Assembly: GCF_028389875.1 (NCBI RefSeq)
Contig: NC_084676.1
Coordinates: 1,364,001-1,428,000 of the forward strand
DNA length: 64,000 bases
Reading direction: 5' to 3'
Source: Rhea pennata
Taxonomy: Eukaryota; Chordata; Aves; Rheiformes; Rheidae
This document shows, piece after piece, positions 1 through 11,302 of the stretch; the first letter of the stretch is position 1; each line of letters starts with the position of its first letter. The translations under genes and the position numbers were made by a program. Under the pieces are notes generated by a model. The model was not told the origin of the DNA, searched no databases, and saw only the letters and a list, made by a program, of their open reading frames with translations.

Positions 1-330
1 TCTCAGTGTCTGCATTCATCTCGGAAAAATGTGGATGAGAATATCCATCACTGATGTAATTTGGAGAGGACTGGTGATGTGGAGAAACTATTACATGAGC
101 TTCTGTCACGGTGGGAATAGGCAAAATGGTGAAGAGCTCTGTGTATTCCCGCAGTCAGCTTGAGGGAGTGGGGGCCGTGGTAGTAGACACGGTCCAGAAG
201 GACGGGGAAAGAGGAACAGTCTTCCTGCTGAAGAAGAATCCAGGCCTGGACAGCCTGCATGCACTGCGGCTCTAAAATACCAATGAGTGTGAAAATTGGG
301 GCTCCAATAAACCCCACTCGGAGAATTGAG
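1..330 (+). other. Possible 3' end of an upstream gene (weak)
   Basis: Read on the + strand, a possible acceptor (CCCGCAG) ending near 152 is followed by an open frame with sense content (short run VVVDTVQKDGERG). The frame stops near 265, and an AATAAA polyadenylation signal lies at 306-311. This could be the last exon of a gene upstream of the protocadherin cluster. The peptide is not one I recognise. A minus-strand frame of about 89 codons covers the same DNA (48-317), so even the strand is uncertain. In mammals ZMAT2 lies next to PCDHA, but this peptide does not resemble what I recall of the ZMAT2 C terminus. Confidence 0.22.
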
Positions 331-1480
331 AGTGAGATTGAGGAGGCGGCTTGTGCTGCTGCTCTGTACTAAATGAAGGCGAGTTGAAGGCGAAACTTGC
401 AGCAATAGGAGAGAGTCCGAAAGGGACGAACGTAGTCGCTGCTTTGGCCGGGCTGGTGGTGCCCAGTCTGCAAAGTCATGCCCACACGGCGGTGGAGAGT
501 CGGGCATGGTCGGTGTCTGCCTCCTTTGAGGGGCACGAGCGAGAGCCCAGATTGCTCCGGCGCTCAGGAAAGCAGTCCCCGACACCGCTAGTTTCGCCAG
601 CTGCTGTCGCCTGCCCGCTGTCACCCGTTGGGAAAAGGCGAGACCTCCCCTTGACTTGTCCTGTGCCGCCCAGAGGGGGACGAGATGCCCCCCCCCTACA
701 CTCCCGCCCTCCCCCCGTGAGCAGCGGCACCCAACCGGCGCGCAGGAGCCCGATGGGGTGGTGGCGGGGGCGGCGCCTGAATCTGCCGCGGCCCCTGGCA
801 CCGAGCCGGGGGCGGCAGCGCGGCGGCACGAGCACTACCGGCCCCGGGGCTGTCGCGGCGGGACGAGGCCTGACCACCACGCCGGGGGCCGAGGGAGGTG
901 GCGGCGGCGCCGTCGCGGCGATCATCGCTCCGTGCTCACGATGTCGCTGTTGCCCGCTGCAAGCCGGCACCGGCGCGTTGCCTACCCAGAGCGCTGCGGC
1001 GGGAGCAAACGCTGCCGGGATATTTCCTGTGCTGGAGGAAGAGAAAATAGGAAGCAAACAGCGGATTTTCGCCTGCTCCTTAGAGAGCCCCTGCTAACAC
1101 TGCGGAACCCAACGAGTATCAAGAAGCGGCTCTGTGCAAACCCGGCGCGAGAGAAAGCGCTGGCTTGGGGGTGGTTTGGAAGTGGCTGATTTTTCACGCC
1201 TTCTCCGTGCGCGACCTTCCCGGGGCTGGCGGCTTGGGAGCCTGACGCGAGGCGGCGATGGGGGCTGTCACCCCCATCGCCGTGCGAGCGGCACCAGGCG
1301 CGGGCAGGGGCTCGCACGACGGAGCTCGGCTGGTCGGGGGAAGCCACGCGGGCCACCAGCAGGAGCCCTGAGAAAGGTGTCTGTGTGACCCTGCAAAGGA
1401 TCTTGTCATCGTCCTAGTGACAGCAACGGGGACAGGTCACGGCGGTCACCCTTGGGGCATAGGCTGGGTGCCGGTAACAC
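331..1480. promoter_or_regulatory. CpG-rich region, possible CpG island
   Basis: This stretch is much richer in G+C and CpG than the DNA on either side, most strongly at about 480-1360. Overlapping open frames on both strands are Arg/Gly/Pro/Ala-rich, as expected from base composition, and none resembles a known domain. It looks like a promoter-type CpG island, perhaps of a neighbouring gene or a non-coding transcript. No TATA box, start codon or transcript direction can be fixed from sequence alone. It is not similar to the promoter/leader modules of exons B-E. Confidence 0.4.
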
Positions 1481-4400
1481 CCATCTAGCGGTAGGTACAA
1501 AGCAATGGACATCGCCGAGCACTTCCCAAGAAAACCCAGGAAAGTTACAGCTCTGCCAGCGTCCTGAAGGCCGGTGTGTGTGTATGTGTGTGGAGGAATG
1601 GACGGATCTGGTCTCCGTCCCTGCTCTCTAATCTTGCCTATGTTATATTCGGTGACTGCTGAAGGTGAAATGCAAAAGCGAAGACTAAACCCCGCGGAGG
1701 CTTTAGCTGCTAAGCGACCAAGTGATCGTCCGTCCCCGGGCTCTCCTCCGGCATTAGCTGTTGCAGAGAGCCCTGCAGAAGGGCTGGTGTGGCCCCATAC
1801 GGACGGTCTCCTTTCCAGAGGTTACGGGTAGTTGAATGCTTGAATGGTGGGAGAGGCGATTTTAAAGCTTTCCCGCCTCGGGAAGGCTTTGAAACCTGAT
1901 CTGCCCCTTTTCTGGGCCGTGCTGTAACCACTCGGCTGTATGAAGAGACGATAGGGACCGAGTTTGTAGGAGGACGAATCCGATAGTGCAAGCCTGGAGC
2001 TCTCCTGCCCCTCAGGAGAGGACACTCTTCCTTCCGGATCCTTGTCGACTGCCCTGAGCTGGCTGATCTGGAGCTGCTGGTCAGCGCTTTTCTGTCTCAG
2101 TGATGAGAAAGCTGGAAATGTTCCGTATCTCCTGCAGATTCTGCCGAAGCCGCTACTTTTCTCTCTCTTGCTAATTCTCCGTCTCTCTTCGCCGTATAAT
2201 TAAAGTCATACTCGAGTTCAGTGGAGGAATTAGACTTCTCCAAATATCCCCGGGAAGTGTGTCTGTTTGTCTCTTTGCACTGCCTAAAGAAGGGCAGAAG
2301 ACGAATCTCTTCGCTGGTCTGAGCTTCTGTAAGTACTTTGCATTAGGTAGTGTGAAAACCTCCTACAACGGCTTTTCTAAGAACCCAGCGTTCAATTAGT
2401 GATCTCCGATGACAGATAAACTGAACTCAGGATGCCAAGAAACACCATTATTTTGCAGTAGTTTATTTTCAACTACCCGGTCACCTCTTCTGCCTATTCA
2501 GGAGGCTAACAGAGTAACGCACGAGTACTTGGTGGGCCGTCCGGGCCTCCGGCAAGGACTTTTAACTGATGGATCACCTGTCTGCACCTCTTGCTGCTCG
2601 ATCAGAGGCACAGGGCATACACTGAGACTGACCGAAATCGGGGGAACTAAGCTAAGTGCTTTTATCAACAGAAAATCCACCAGCTCAGGTGCTTTTTGCA
2701 GTATAAGAGTATGATCTTCTCAGCTTCTCAGTACAGATGAATGTAGTATAAAAGGTAATTTAGTTATACATCTTTGTTAGCAGTGCAATTCTTCTGTGCT
2801 TCAGGATTTACAGTGTATGCTGTTCTCTACACCTGGCAGAGGATAGAAATAGCTGAATTTCATCAGAACTTAGCATGAAGGGAATCTCCTGCATGAAAAC
2901 CTCACGTGGACTGGATCTGGGTAAGCAAAAAACAGCTCTTCCAATGGATAGGTTTTTTTCGGATTATTTAACTGCTTCTTTGTGTACAGAAATAGCTTTA
3001 CATCCAGCTAAAATCAGATCTCTGGTGTTATGGAACCGTTTATTGGATTTGCAGCCCGATGGATATGGAAATGATTCAGGGAACTATTCAAAGCATAGGA
3101 AAAGGGACATAGTGTATTGACATCAGTGTTTGTTTTCTCATTAAACAACTGTTTTGTTGATCAAAATGTCCCAGTTCTACAGCAAGCTCGATGTGGACCT
3201 TTAAGAATCCTTTCATCCCTTTGAATATGTTGTGGAATGTTTCCTCCAGAGAAGATACACTTATTCCAGGTAAGTGGATGAACTTTGTAACAAGGAAAGT
3301 AGAGGAAAAAATCTGTTCAAACACCTTTCTTCCTGGATATGCATGATGGCTATACACATAGAAGACCTAACGCAGCACCCCTTCACATCCACGAATCAAA
3401 GCAGTGGTCTCCATTCATTCCTTTTGCTGCATGGGTAAGTTGTCAAGAAACTGCGTACGGATCATATTCTCCGAGAAATCTAGAGGTCAGGAGCGAGGCT
3501 CTAGATTAATTTTGCAAGATCATCGCCTGTCAAATCTTACTCGTAGAATCCCTCTTCTTGATAACAGATATAAAGGATGAAGTGGAAAACAAATCCTGTT
3601 TTGAATGTAACAGGAATGTGCTAATGGGCTTAGTAAGTCCTGGTCATCGGTAGCAGCAGAGTCTGGCCAGAGGTGCGGCTGGACACAGTGGTCCCTTTAG
3701 CCATCTCCTGCGGGCCTGTTCACTGGGAAGCAGCGCTGGAGGGAAATTATCTCCATGCTTCATTTTCAAAGACTCTACTTTCACTATACTCTGTGTTGAA
3801 AGGTTTGAGATAGAAAACGTGATCTATTTGAACGCCTTTGTCGGGGAGATGAGTCTCTCCCTGTCTGGAACAAGGAAAAGCAAGTAAGATTGCAAAGATG
3901 AAGTAGGCAAAAGAGTTCACTCGGTTTACCCGTGGTAAACTGACTACACAGGCTATACAAAACTGGCGGCAGTGGCCAGATCCGGAGCCAGACTCGCGAC
4001 ATTGCTGCTGTCCCTAGAAAGGTTGGCTACCTTCAGCATCAGCTTTCCGTAACAGAGGTGGCGAGAATGAAGCAGCAGCTCTGTGGAGGTAAGTCGGAAT
4101 GCAAAAAGGGACGTAACCCGGATCAGTAATACACGATGGTGCTTTGGCATTCTTCTGACCTCAGCAGAGTAAAGACGAGCTGCAGAGGTGAGGACTGAAG
4201 GTGCTCTACGCCTTAGAGCAGGGTACGAGCAGAAGAGAAGGGCAGTGTGGGACAGTGAATGCGAAGGTGGACAGAGAAGAGCTGTGTAGGCAAGAGGTGG
4301 GCTGTGCCCTCATTGTATCCTGAAGCTGGAGAATGTGTCCAAACTCTTCCCACAGCCCCGCACCGGCTTTTCGGGGCGAGTAGGTGGGGAGGATGGTGGC

Positions 4401-5279
4401 ATTTAGCTGTAGATATGGGCTTCACGCGAAATCAATGTGCAAATGCCCCTGCGTGACTCGGCAGATGGTGAACACGAATGGAGAACAGAGACACTATCAA
4501 AGCGTAGGTCTCAGTCCTGTCTTTTATAAAGGAAAGATCTTGCCGAGGACCTGACTTTTTCCTTCTTACTCCCACGGAACCCGAGATACCACGCGTGTTG
4601 AATACATCTCCTCTCATCGCTGGCCTCTGCGCCCTCCTCTCCCTCCCATCGCGCTGAATAGGAGGGAGTGTGGCTTAATTTGCGTTTCTGAGAGTGTGCA
4701 CTAACTTCGTGTCCTGATGGGTAGCAGGGAATCATCATCTGTGAAGAAGTTATCGTCTGAACCGTTCGACCCTCGGAGGGAATTTGGGGGAGGGGGCACA
4801 ATCCATCAACGGTGAAAGGGACAATTAGTAGTATAAAATGAAGCATGCTCTACGAGGAAGATGAAAAAATAAAAGCAGGACGAGGTGAGATCTCGTTACA
4901 AAAACTATATGCACGTTTCTTAAATTAGTACAGCGAAAATGATGGTGAAAAATACTAAGCACCAAATTGAAGCAGAAGTGAAGAGTATAGAATGAAAAAT
5001 CACAGGGATAGAGCCAATCTGGTGAGAAATGAGGAGAAGAGGCAATTCGTACAGAATGCCACATGATGCCGCTCTGACCTAAAAAACAAGAATGATAAAG
5101 AGGGGTGGGGGTGGGGGAACGGTTTCCAGTACCGACCTCCTCCCCGCAGATTAGAAAAAAAGCTGCAGGGAAACGGATGTTCATCAACCGAGAAACGATT
5201 GTTATTCAACAGTCATCCAGATTCGTTCTCCTGCAAATGTCAGTATAAACGGTGGCAGAAGAAGAAAACACTGGTTGCG
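1481..5279. other. Single-copy 5' flank of exon A, no gene recognised
   Basis: This is ordinary, fairly A+T-rich DNA with only short unrelated open frames. It has no CR1 and no visible similarity to the promoter modules of exons B-E. TATA-like strings occur (for example TATAAAA at 4832-4838, about 440 bp before the exon A start codon), but nothing shows that they are used. The segment should contain the exon A promoter, because protocadherin variable exons carry their own promoter directly upstream. I cannot pick out a convincing conserved protocadherin promoter element by eye. Confidence 0.4.
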
Positions 5280-7754
5280 ATGGGCTTTTGGGAGCCACCC
5301 GGGCTGCTCGGGAGAGCAGTGCTGCGGGTGCTGGTGCTGCAGGCGGCCTGGGCTCTGGGCGGCAGCCAGCTGCGCTACTCGGTGCCGGAGGAGGCCGAGG
5401 GCGGCACGGTGGTGGGTCGCCTGGCGCAGGACCTGGGCCTGGAGGCGGGCGAGCTGGAGGCGCGTCGGCTGCGGCTGGTGGCGAAGGGCCGGCGGGCGAG
5501 CGTGGAGGTGAGCGGGGCGAGCGGGGCGCTGGTGGTGAGCTCGCGGCTGGACCGGGAGGAGCTGTGCGGGAAGAGCGCGCCGTGCGCCCTGCGCCTGGAG
5601 GTGCTGCTGGAGCGGCCGCTGCGCGTCTTTCACGTGGAGCTGGAGGTCACCGACATCAACGACAACGCGCCGCTCTTCCCCGCCGCCCGCAAAAACCTCA
5701 GTGTCGCGGAGTCCTTAACGCTGCCGGGCTCGCGCTTCCCGCTGGAGGGCGCGTCGGACGCAGATATCGGAGCCAACGCGCAGCTCTCCTACAAACTCAG
5801 CCCGAGCGAGCATTTCGCTCTAGAGAGGCAGCAGAGTGAAGACTACCGAGAATCGTTATTTCTGGTGCTGTCGAAGGCTCTAGACCGGGAGGCGATGCCT
5901 GTGCACCGGCTGCTGCTGACGGCGAGTGACGGGGGCAGACCGTCGCTGTCGGGCACCATGGAGCTGGTGATCTCGGTGCTGGATGTGAACGACAATGCAC
6001 CCGAGTTCAACCAGTCGGTCTATAAAGTGCAGGTGGCAGAGAACGCTGCAGAGGGAACACTGGTTTTGCGCATCAGCGCCACGGATCCGGACGAAGGAAT
6101 GAACAGCGAAGTTATGTTCACTGCAAGCAACGGCTTTCCTGCCAGTGCAATGGACCTGTTCGTGCTAGATCCAAGCACAGGGCAGATGAGGCTCGCGGGT
6201 CCCCTGGATTTTGAGGACGTTCGTCTATACGAGATACAAGTGGAAGCGAAAGACAAGGGTTCGCCTCCGTTGTCGGGACACTGCAAGGTGGTGGTGGAGG
6301 TGCTGGACGTGAACGACAACGCGCCGGAGGTGTGGGTGACGTCGCTGTCGGTGCCGGTGCCGGAGGACGCGGCGCTGGGCACGGTGGTGGCGCTGCTGAG
6401 CGTGTCGGACCGGGACTCGGGGGCGAACGGGCGCGTGCGGTGCGCGGTGTGGCCGGCGGCGCCGTTCGGGCTGGTGGCGACGTTCGAGGGCTCGTACTCG
6501 CTGGTGCTGCGGGAGGCGCTGGACCGAGAGCGGGTGGCGGAGTACGAGGTGGAGGTGCGGGCGGAGGACGGCGGGGCGCCGCCGCTGCGCGCCAGGCGCG
6601 GGCTGCGGGTGCCGGTGTCGGACGTGAACGACAACGCGCCGGCGTTCGCGCAGGCCGTGTACACGGTGCTGGCGCGGGAGAACAACGCGGCGGGCGCGGA
6701 GCTGGCGCGGCTGTGGGCGCGGGACCCGGACGAGGCGGGCAACGGGCGCGTGAGCTACTCGCTGGCGGAGGGCGTGGCGGGGGGGGCGTCGCGCTCGGCG
6801 TCGAGCTACGTGTCGGTGGAGGCGGAGAGCGGGCGTCTGTGGGCGCTGCAGCCCTTGGACTACGAGGAGGTGCAGGTGCTGCAGTTCGAGGTGCGCGCGG
6901 TGGACGCGGGGGAGCCGGCGCTGTGCGGCAACGCCACGGTGCAGCTCTTCGTCGTGGACGAGAACGACAACGCGCCGGCGCTGCTGCCGCCGGCGGGCGG
7001 CGGCGCGGGGCCCTGGGCGGGCGGCGCGTCGGGGTCGGCGTCGGCGGGGCCGTCGGCGTCGGCGTCGCTGTGGGCGTGGGCGGCGTGGGGGTGGCCGGCG
7101 GGGCAGGTGGTGGCGAAGATCCGCGCGGTGGACGCGGACTCGGGCTACAACGCGTGGCTGCGCTACGAGCTGCGGGAGCCGCGGGGCAAGGGCGCGTTCC
7201 GCGTGGGGCTGTACAGCGGCGAGGTGAGCACGGCGCGGGCGCTGGAGGAGGCGGACGGCCCGGGGCAGACGCTGCTCATCGTGGTGCGGGACCACGGCGA
7301 GCCGGCGCGCTCGGCCACGGCCACGCTGAGCGTGTCGCTGGGCGAGGGCGGCGAGGCGGCGCTGGCGGCGGCGGGCGCGGGCTCGGCGTCGCTGGGGCTG
7401 CGGCCGGCGGCGGGCGCCGAGGGCGGCGGGGGCGGCGCGGCGGCGACGGCGACGAACGTGTGGCTGGTGGTGGCCATCTGCGCGGTGTCGAGCCTCTTCC
7501 TGCTGGCGCTGGTGCTGTACGGGGCGTGGCGGTGGGCGCCGCGGGCGGCCGTGCTCTCGGGGCCCGGGCCGGCGACGCTGGTGTGCGCCAGCGAAGTGGG
7601 CAGCTGGTCGTACTCGCAGCGGCAGAGCCGGAGCCTGTGCGTGGCGGACGGCGCGGGCAAGAGCGACCTCATGGTTTTCAGCCCCAACTTCCCGCCGCCC
7701 GCCGGCGGCGCGGCGAAGGAGACGCCGCAGGATCCGCCCGCTCTGCTGGACACG
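5280..7754 (+). CDS. PCDHA: Protocadherin-alpha variable exon A (825 codons, open at splice donor)
   Basis: This first exon encodes a cell-surface homophilic adhesion protein of the clustered protocadherin-alpha type. ATG 5280 is the first ATG in frame. A hydrophobic signal peptide covers residues 1-29, and mature EC1 starts at Gln30. Six cadherin repeats follow, marked by DxNDNAP linkers (EC1 to about 132, EC2 to 242, EC3 to 349, EC4 to 453, EC5 to 566, EC6 to about 690). The membrane segment is about 726-749. The tail has VGSWSYSQ and DLMVFSP, which are hallmarks of alpha. The frame is open at the donor ACG|GTCAGT (7754/7755, phase 0); a stop at 7803 lies in the intron. Unlike B-E, the N terminus is MGFWEPPGLLGRAV and the upstream DNA is unrelated; similarity starts at about 5318. 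The EC2 window (ERQQSEDYRESLF) and the EC3 window (TASNGFPASAMDLF) are unique to A. Sequons: NLS, NQS, NAT. It is probably the most upstream alpha exon. Confidence 0.94.
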
Positions 7755-8886
7755 GTCAGTGGCACTTTCTTTTCTCCTCCCCTCCCACCCTTCCGCCTGC
7801 CCTGACGCTCCTTACCCGCTTTTGCCTCTGCCTTTCGGCCGGTACTTGGCAGCTCTTTGGTCTGTGCCTCTTGGCACTGCAATGCCCGCTGTGTCTCCCT
7901 TCGCTTGCAAACGCTCTCGGCGTTCAGAGCCGGTGCGTGCTTGGAGAAGGAGTCCGCGCTCTGGAGCGTGGGGCTTGGTGGGATCCCTTCTGCAGAGGTC
8001 TTCCCGAGGGTTCTCCCCGGAACGCTTTCTCCTGAGCGTTTCCCGTTTCGTTCCTGGGAACGGTGCTGCGGGAGGGTGTTCTCGTGGCGTGCGGCGCCGG
8101 GAGCTTGCCTCGGCCTCCGGAGGTGTTGGGGCTGTGATGCTGGGGCCTTATCCTTCTCAGAGATGGTTTCCAGCGAGGCATGAGGAGGAGGGTGCCCCTC
8201 GGCTCTTTGAAAGCCGGCAGACCAAATCTGCTGCCAGGTAGCTGTCGCTCGCTCTTCCCGAGTTGGGCAGTCGTCTCAGAGAATGAAATGAGAGCCGCTT
8301 GTGGTTGGAGCTGTCTCGGCAGCACCTTCACAAATGTTATTGCCTCCAGTGTGTGGAGTTCCCAGCAACCGTTTGCTGCTTCGATGCCCGTCGTGTAGGT
8401 TCTGGCTGAGACGCTCTGCCAGAAGCTGCCTATTTGGCACAATCCGTATATTCCTTTATTAATACTGTGGCTGTTAGGGTAAGGATCTGCATTAGGCCGC
8501 ATCATGCTGGGAGTGGAACGCAGAACTGTGGGAGCTGCTTGGTGTTCAGCAATTTCCTGGCACCGTGGCACTGGCGCCGAGTGAGCCTTGCCTGAGGGAC
8601 GTGGAGATGAGGGTGGTGGTGGGGGACATAGAATGTGTCATAACCAAGAAGCGCTCTTCTTGGGAGAAAGGCTACTTGCGTCAAAGCTTATGTGCCCGGG
8701 GTGAGGTGTCGAGGATGCCCAGAGAAGTGCCTAAGTCAAGAGAGCTGCTTAGTGATGCTTGCCCAGGACCGTTTTGCAGGCTGCACGAGCCTGGAGTGGC
8801 AGCCTGAAAAGGATGCCTGACCTTCATCCTTCCGCTGCAAGTGGAGAACGAGATACAACGGAAGTTCTCTTTGACGGGATTGGGGC

Positions 8887-8902
8887 GGGGGGGGGGGGGG
8901 GG
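8887..8902 (+). repeat. Poly-G run (16 G) in the intron after exon A
   Basis: This is an uninterrupted run of G preceded by GGGGC. The equivalent run is 13 G after exon B (22580-22592), 14 G after C (33866-33879), and broken by C in E (about 60560-60575). The D copy lies inside a deletion. Such runs can form G-quadruplexes and are prone to length change and sequencing error. Confidence 0.85.
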
Positions 8903-9270
8903 AAGAGAGATCACTGGAGAGCTGTGTCTCCCCTATTGAAGTCCATCTTTCGCTGGGCGTTTTCTTGCTGGGCTTTGTTCAGTGGGACTCGCCATCGAAA
9001 GCGTGCCTGGAGTTGTCAGGTGTCTCTGGAGTCTGTCCACACTGACCGTATCTTCGGCTGGTCTCGTATGTCGGGAGGTGGAGTACCCTGTCACGGCGTA
9101 ACAGAGGTGTTGTTTGTAAAAGGATTACCCTGCTCTATTATCCGCTCTTCGGTAAGGAAGGAGAGCGCCTGAAACCGCTGAGCTACATCAGTGTCTCAAA
9201 GGCAGCCTTGCAAAAGGGAAGAGTCTGCGCCTGTGCCTGTTGATCATGGTGAATCAGGAGCCGTGAGTCG

Positions 9271-9302
9271 TTCCCACGCAAACAGCTTCCCACGCAAACA
9301 GC
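9271..9302 (+). repeat. 16-bp tandem duplication after exon A
   Basis: TTCCCACGCAAACAGC occurs twice head to tail. The same duplication follows exon B (22960-22991) and C (34248-34279). D (about 46856) and E (about 60944) have one copy followed by TTCGTTGTGG. It is a lineage marker separating A/B/C from D/E. Confidence 0.9.
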
Positions 9303-9600
9303 TGTGGAAGCCTCGGCCTTTGCGAAGGTTCGGTGGGAATCAGGAAGGCAGAGGCCTGAGGGCTTTTTCCTGAAGTGCTGCGCGTACTTGGTGCAGGAGT
9401 GGAGTCGACATATAAAAAGCACTACAGTGGAAAAGGCGGGATTGGAGACGAGGAAGCGAGAAGAGGGTGTTGTGGACGGGAATGTAACGGAAGGGGATGC
9501 TGCGACCAAAGAGGGCAAAGGAAGGAAAGGGAAGGGTGGAAAAAACACTCAGGAGATTGCCGTCGTTAACCGACATCACCTCCACGTAGTGCCTGCAGTC

Positions 9601-11302
9601 AGTGCCTAACGAGCTTAGCCTTCATTAGGTGTGAATGGACAATGCCAGGCAGCTGGTGGCCGTAATTAGCGCTGATGGCTCCGTCTTTGACGGCCTGAGG
9701 GGGCGGGGAGTGGGGGTGAGGCCCCTGAAGGGCTCCTCGCGGAGGAAAGGTGAGAAGGGGGCGGGTGACTTCTCTCCCTCATTTTCTTTCTTCTTTGCCT
9801 TTGCTCGTTCTTCCTTCTGGATTTGTGTTCCCCACCTTCTTAGTCCCCGTCCGCGAGAAGCGGGAGAGAACGAGAACCTCAGCTGTGCCCCACCCAGTGT
9901 CTTGTTGCAGCAGACGTGGTTCCCGTTCGCTCCGCATCCCTGGTTGTCATCTTGATGGTTTCATTCCTTGTGTGTTTTTTCCTGTGTGCCGTTTGCGCGG
10001 TTGTAGTGCAGGTTTCCCCCCTGTGGGGTTCCATGTTGTTACATACTCATGCGTAGCTCTGCCAGAAAGTGTAGTTCTACCGCAGCTGGCACTCGTGTTC
10101 GGCTGTGACTCAGTGCTGCAGAATACTTGCACAGTGTCTCGGGACGGACTGCTTTCGACTGCCTGTGTCTGAGTGCCAGGCAAAGCGGAAGTAATTGCGT
10201 GCTGCGGCATGCTGCGTTGCTTCGACTCTGCAGGCGCACGAAGCCACTCTGCTGTCTACAGAAGGAGTAACAGCTTGAGTTCTATCCTGGGAGGTGAATC
10301 TTGTCGTTGAAAAAGCCTCGATCCAAGGACGTTGTTAACATGCTTAGTACTTCAAAGGGTGCAGGTGGAAGAGCAAAACTCGAGGTAGATGGAAGACACA
10401 GGGAAAATGTGTTGCTCAATAAGCAGGGAGTACTGGTTGAGGAGCTGCCTTTGGTCACCAGGAGCCCTGGTGAAAGCTTGTCACTCATGGTTGCTGAGTG
10501 GGCCAGTTCCATGTGTCCCGTGGTGGTGGGCCGTGCTTGTTTTGTGAGAGTGCTGTGGTGGTGCCACGGTGCCTGGTGGTGAGCATGTGGGTTCCAGCTG
10601 GGACACATTTTTCCCTCTCCAGATCCGGCTCCTTTCCCGTCGCCAGCGTGACTTGGGAGATATCTCAGTATTGTGTGCAAGATGCAGACCGCTTCATTCT
10701 GATGTCTGTGGGATATCCAAACTGGGGCCGTGTGCCATCGGTGTGGGCACTTCTTTTCTCCTGTACGGAGGCGCATTTGACCTCGAGGGAATGACATCAG
10801 ATGACAAACTTCCTTTCTGCTGCTACCCTTCTCATGGAAGTGGACATAGTGCATACATTTATCGCAGCTCATGAAGTGGGAGCGTGTGGTATGTTCTGCG
10901 GGAAAATGCAGGAGTGTAACTGTCCTTACTTCTGTTAACATCATCACACACCTGTCACAGAAGTGAACGGGTGTGAGGCAATGTGTGGGGTCTCATTACT
11001 GTGTGTACTGAACCTCTGTCTCTGTCGTTCTGCAAGTGCTTGCCTGTCCGGAGAGATAAGCAGGAACTGGACATGCATCATGCAGCCGCAATTGGAAAAT
11101 GAGGAAGAGGAACACGTCTTGCCTGACGGAGATAGACCACTAAAGAGCTGTGGCTGTCCTAATTTTTCACCCTTCTCTGAGCATTTGCATGTCAGTTTGC
11201 CCAATATCTCCAAGGATGGCAATTTGACACCCTCTCTGGGCCCCTGCTCAGCTACCTAGCCACTCTCACCTCAGAGGTTAGTTTCTGTTTACCCAGTCTT
11301 TT
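9601..11302. repeat. Exon-less promoter-type module 1, left part (A-B spacer)
   Basis: The beginning (about 9601-10030) is a diverged copy of the DNA just upstream of exons B-E: AATGCCAGGCAGCTGGTGGC matches GTGCCAGGGAAGTGATGCCC, and TGTCTTGTTGCAGCAGACGT matches the leader near 18260. Where a leader and exon would be expected there is instead about 1 kb without a coding frame. A tail segment related to 17000-17180 follows and is cut by the CR1. The piece is nearly identical to the C-D spacer (for example 10282-10947 against 35258-35923). It reads as a relic promoter unit without an exon. I see no gene in it. Confidence 0.65.

Larger units (their letters stand above)
7755..9600. repeat. Post-exon intronic repeat module, copy A
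   Basis: This DNA follows the donor of exon A and is nearly identical after B, C and E, and after D apart from one large deletion. It begins with a pyrimidine-rich stretch and a frame ending at 7805. A run of 16 G lies at 8887-8902, and a 16-bp tandem duplication (TTCCCACGCAAACAGC twice) at 9271-9302. The part from about 8820 to 9230 is a diverged relative of the tail ends of the exon-less modules (compare 16990-17410). No gene is seen; open frames here shift between copies. It would be spliced out as intron when exon A is used. Confidence 0.75.

Noticed and set aside
1690-1790. Vault RNA between the upstream gene and the alpha array
   Set aside because: GGCTTTAGCTGCTAAGC near 1698 recalls a vault RNA start, but no GGTTCGAGACC-type B box or T-run terminator follows at the right distance.
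5199-5279. 27-codon extension of exon A
   Set aside because: It would start at TTG. The first ATG in frame is 5280, followed by the hydrophobic leader.
6332-8035. + strand second frame of about 566 codons (Gly/Ala/Arg-rich) over exons A-E
   Set aside because: This is a shadow frame of the cadherin exon. It has no signal, domain or conserved start, and its content is low-complexity.
10282-10947. 221-codon minus-strand frame in module 1 (same in the C-D spacer)
   Set aside because: Identity reflects recent duplication. In the B-C, D-E and E-F copies the frame is broken or changed, and the sequence shows no domain.
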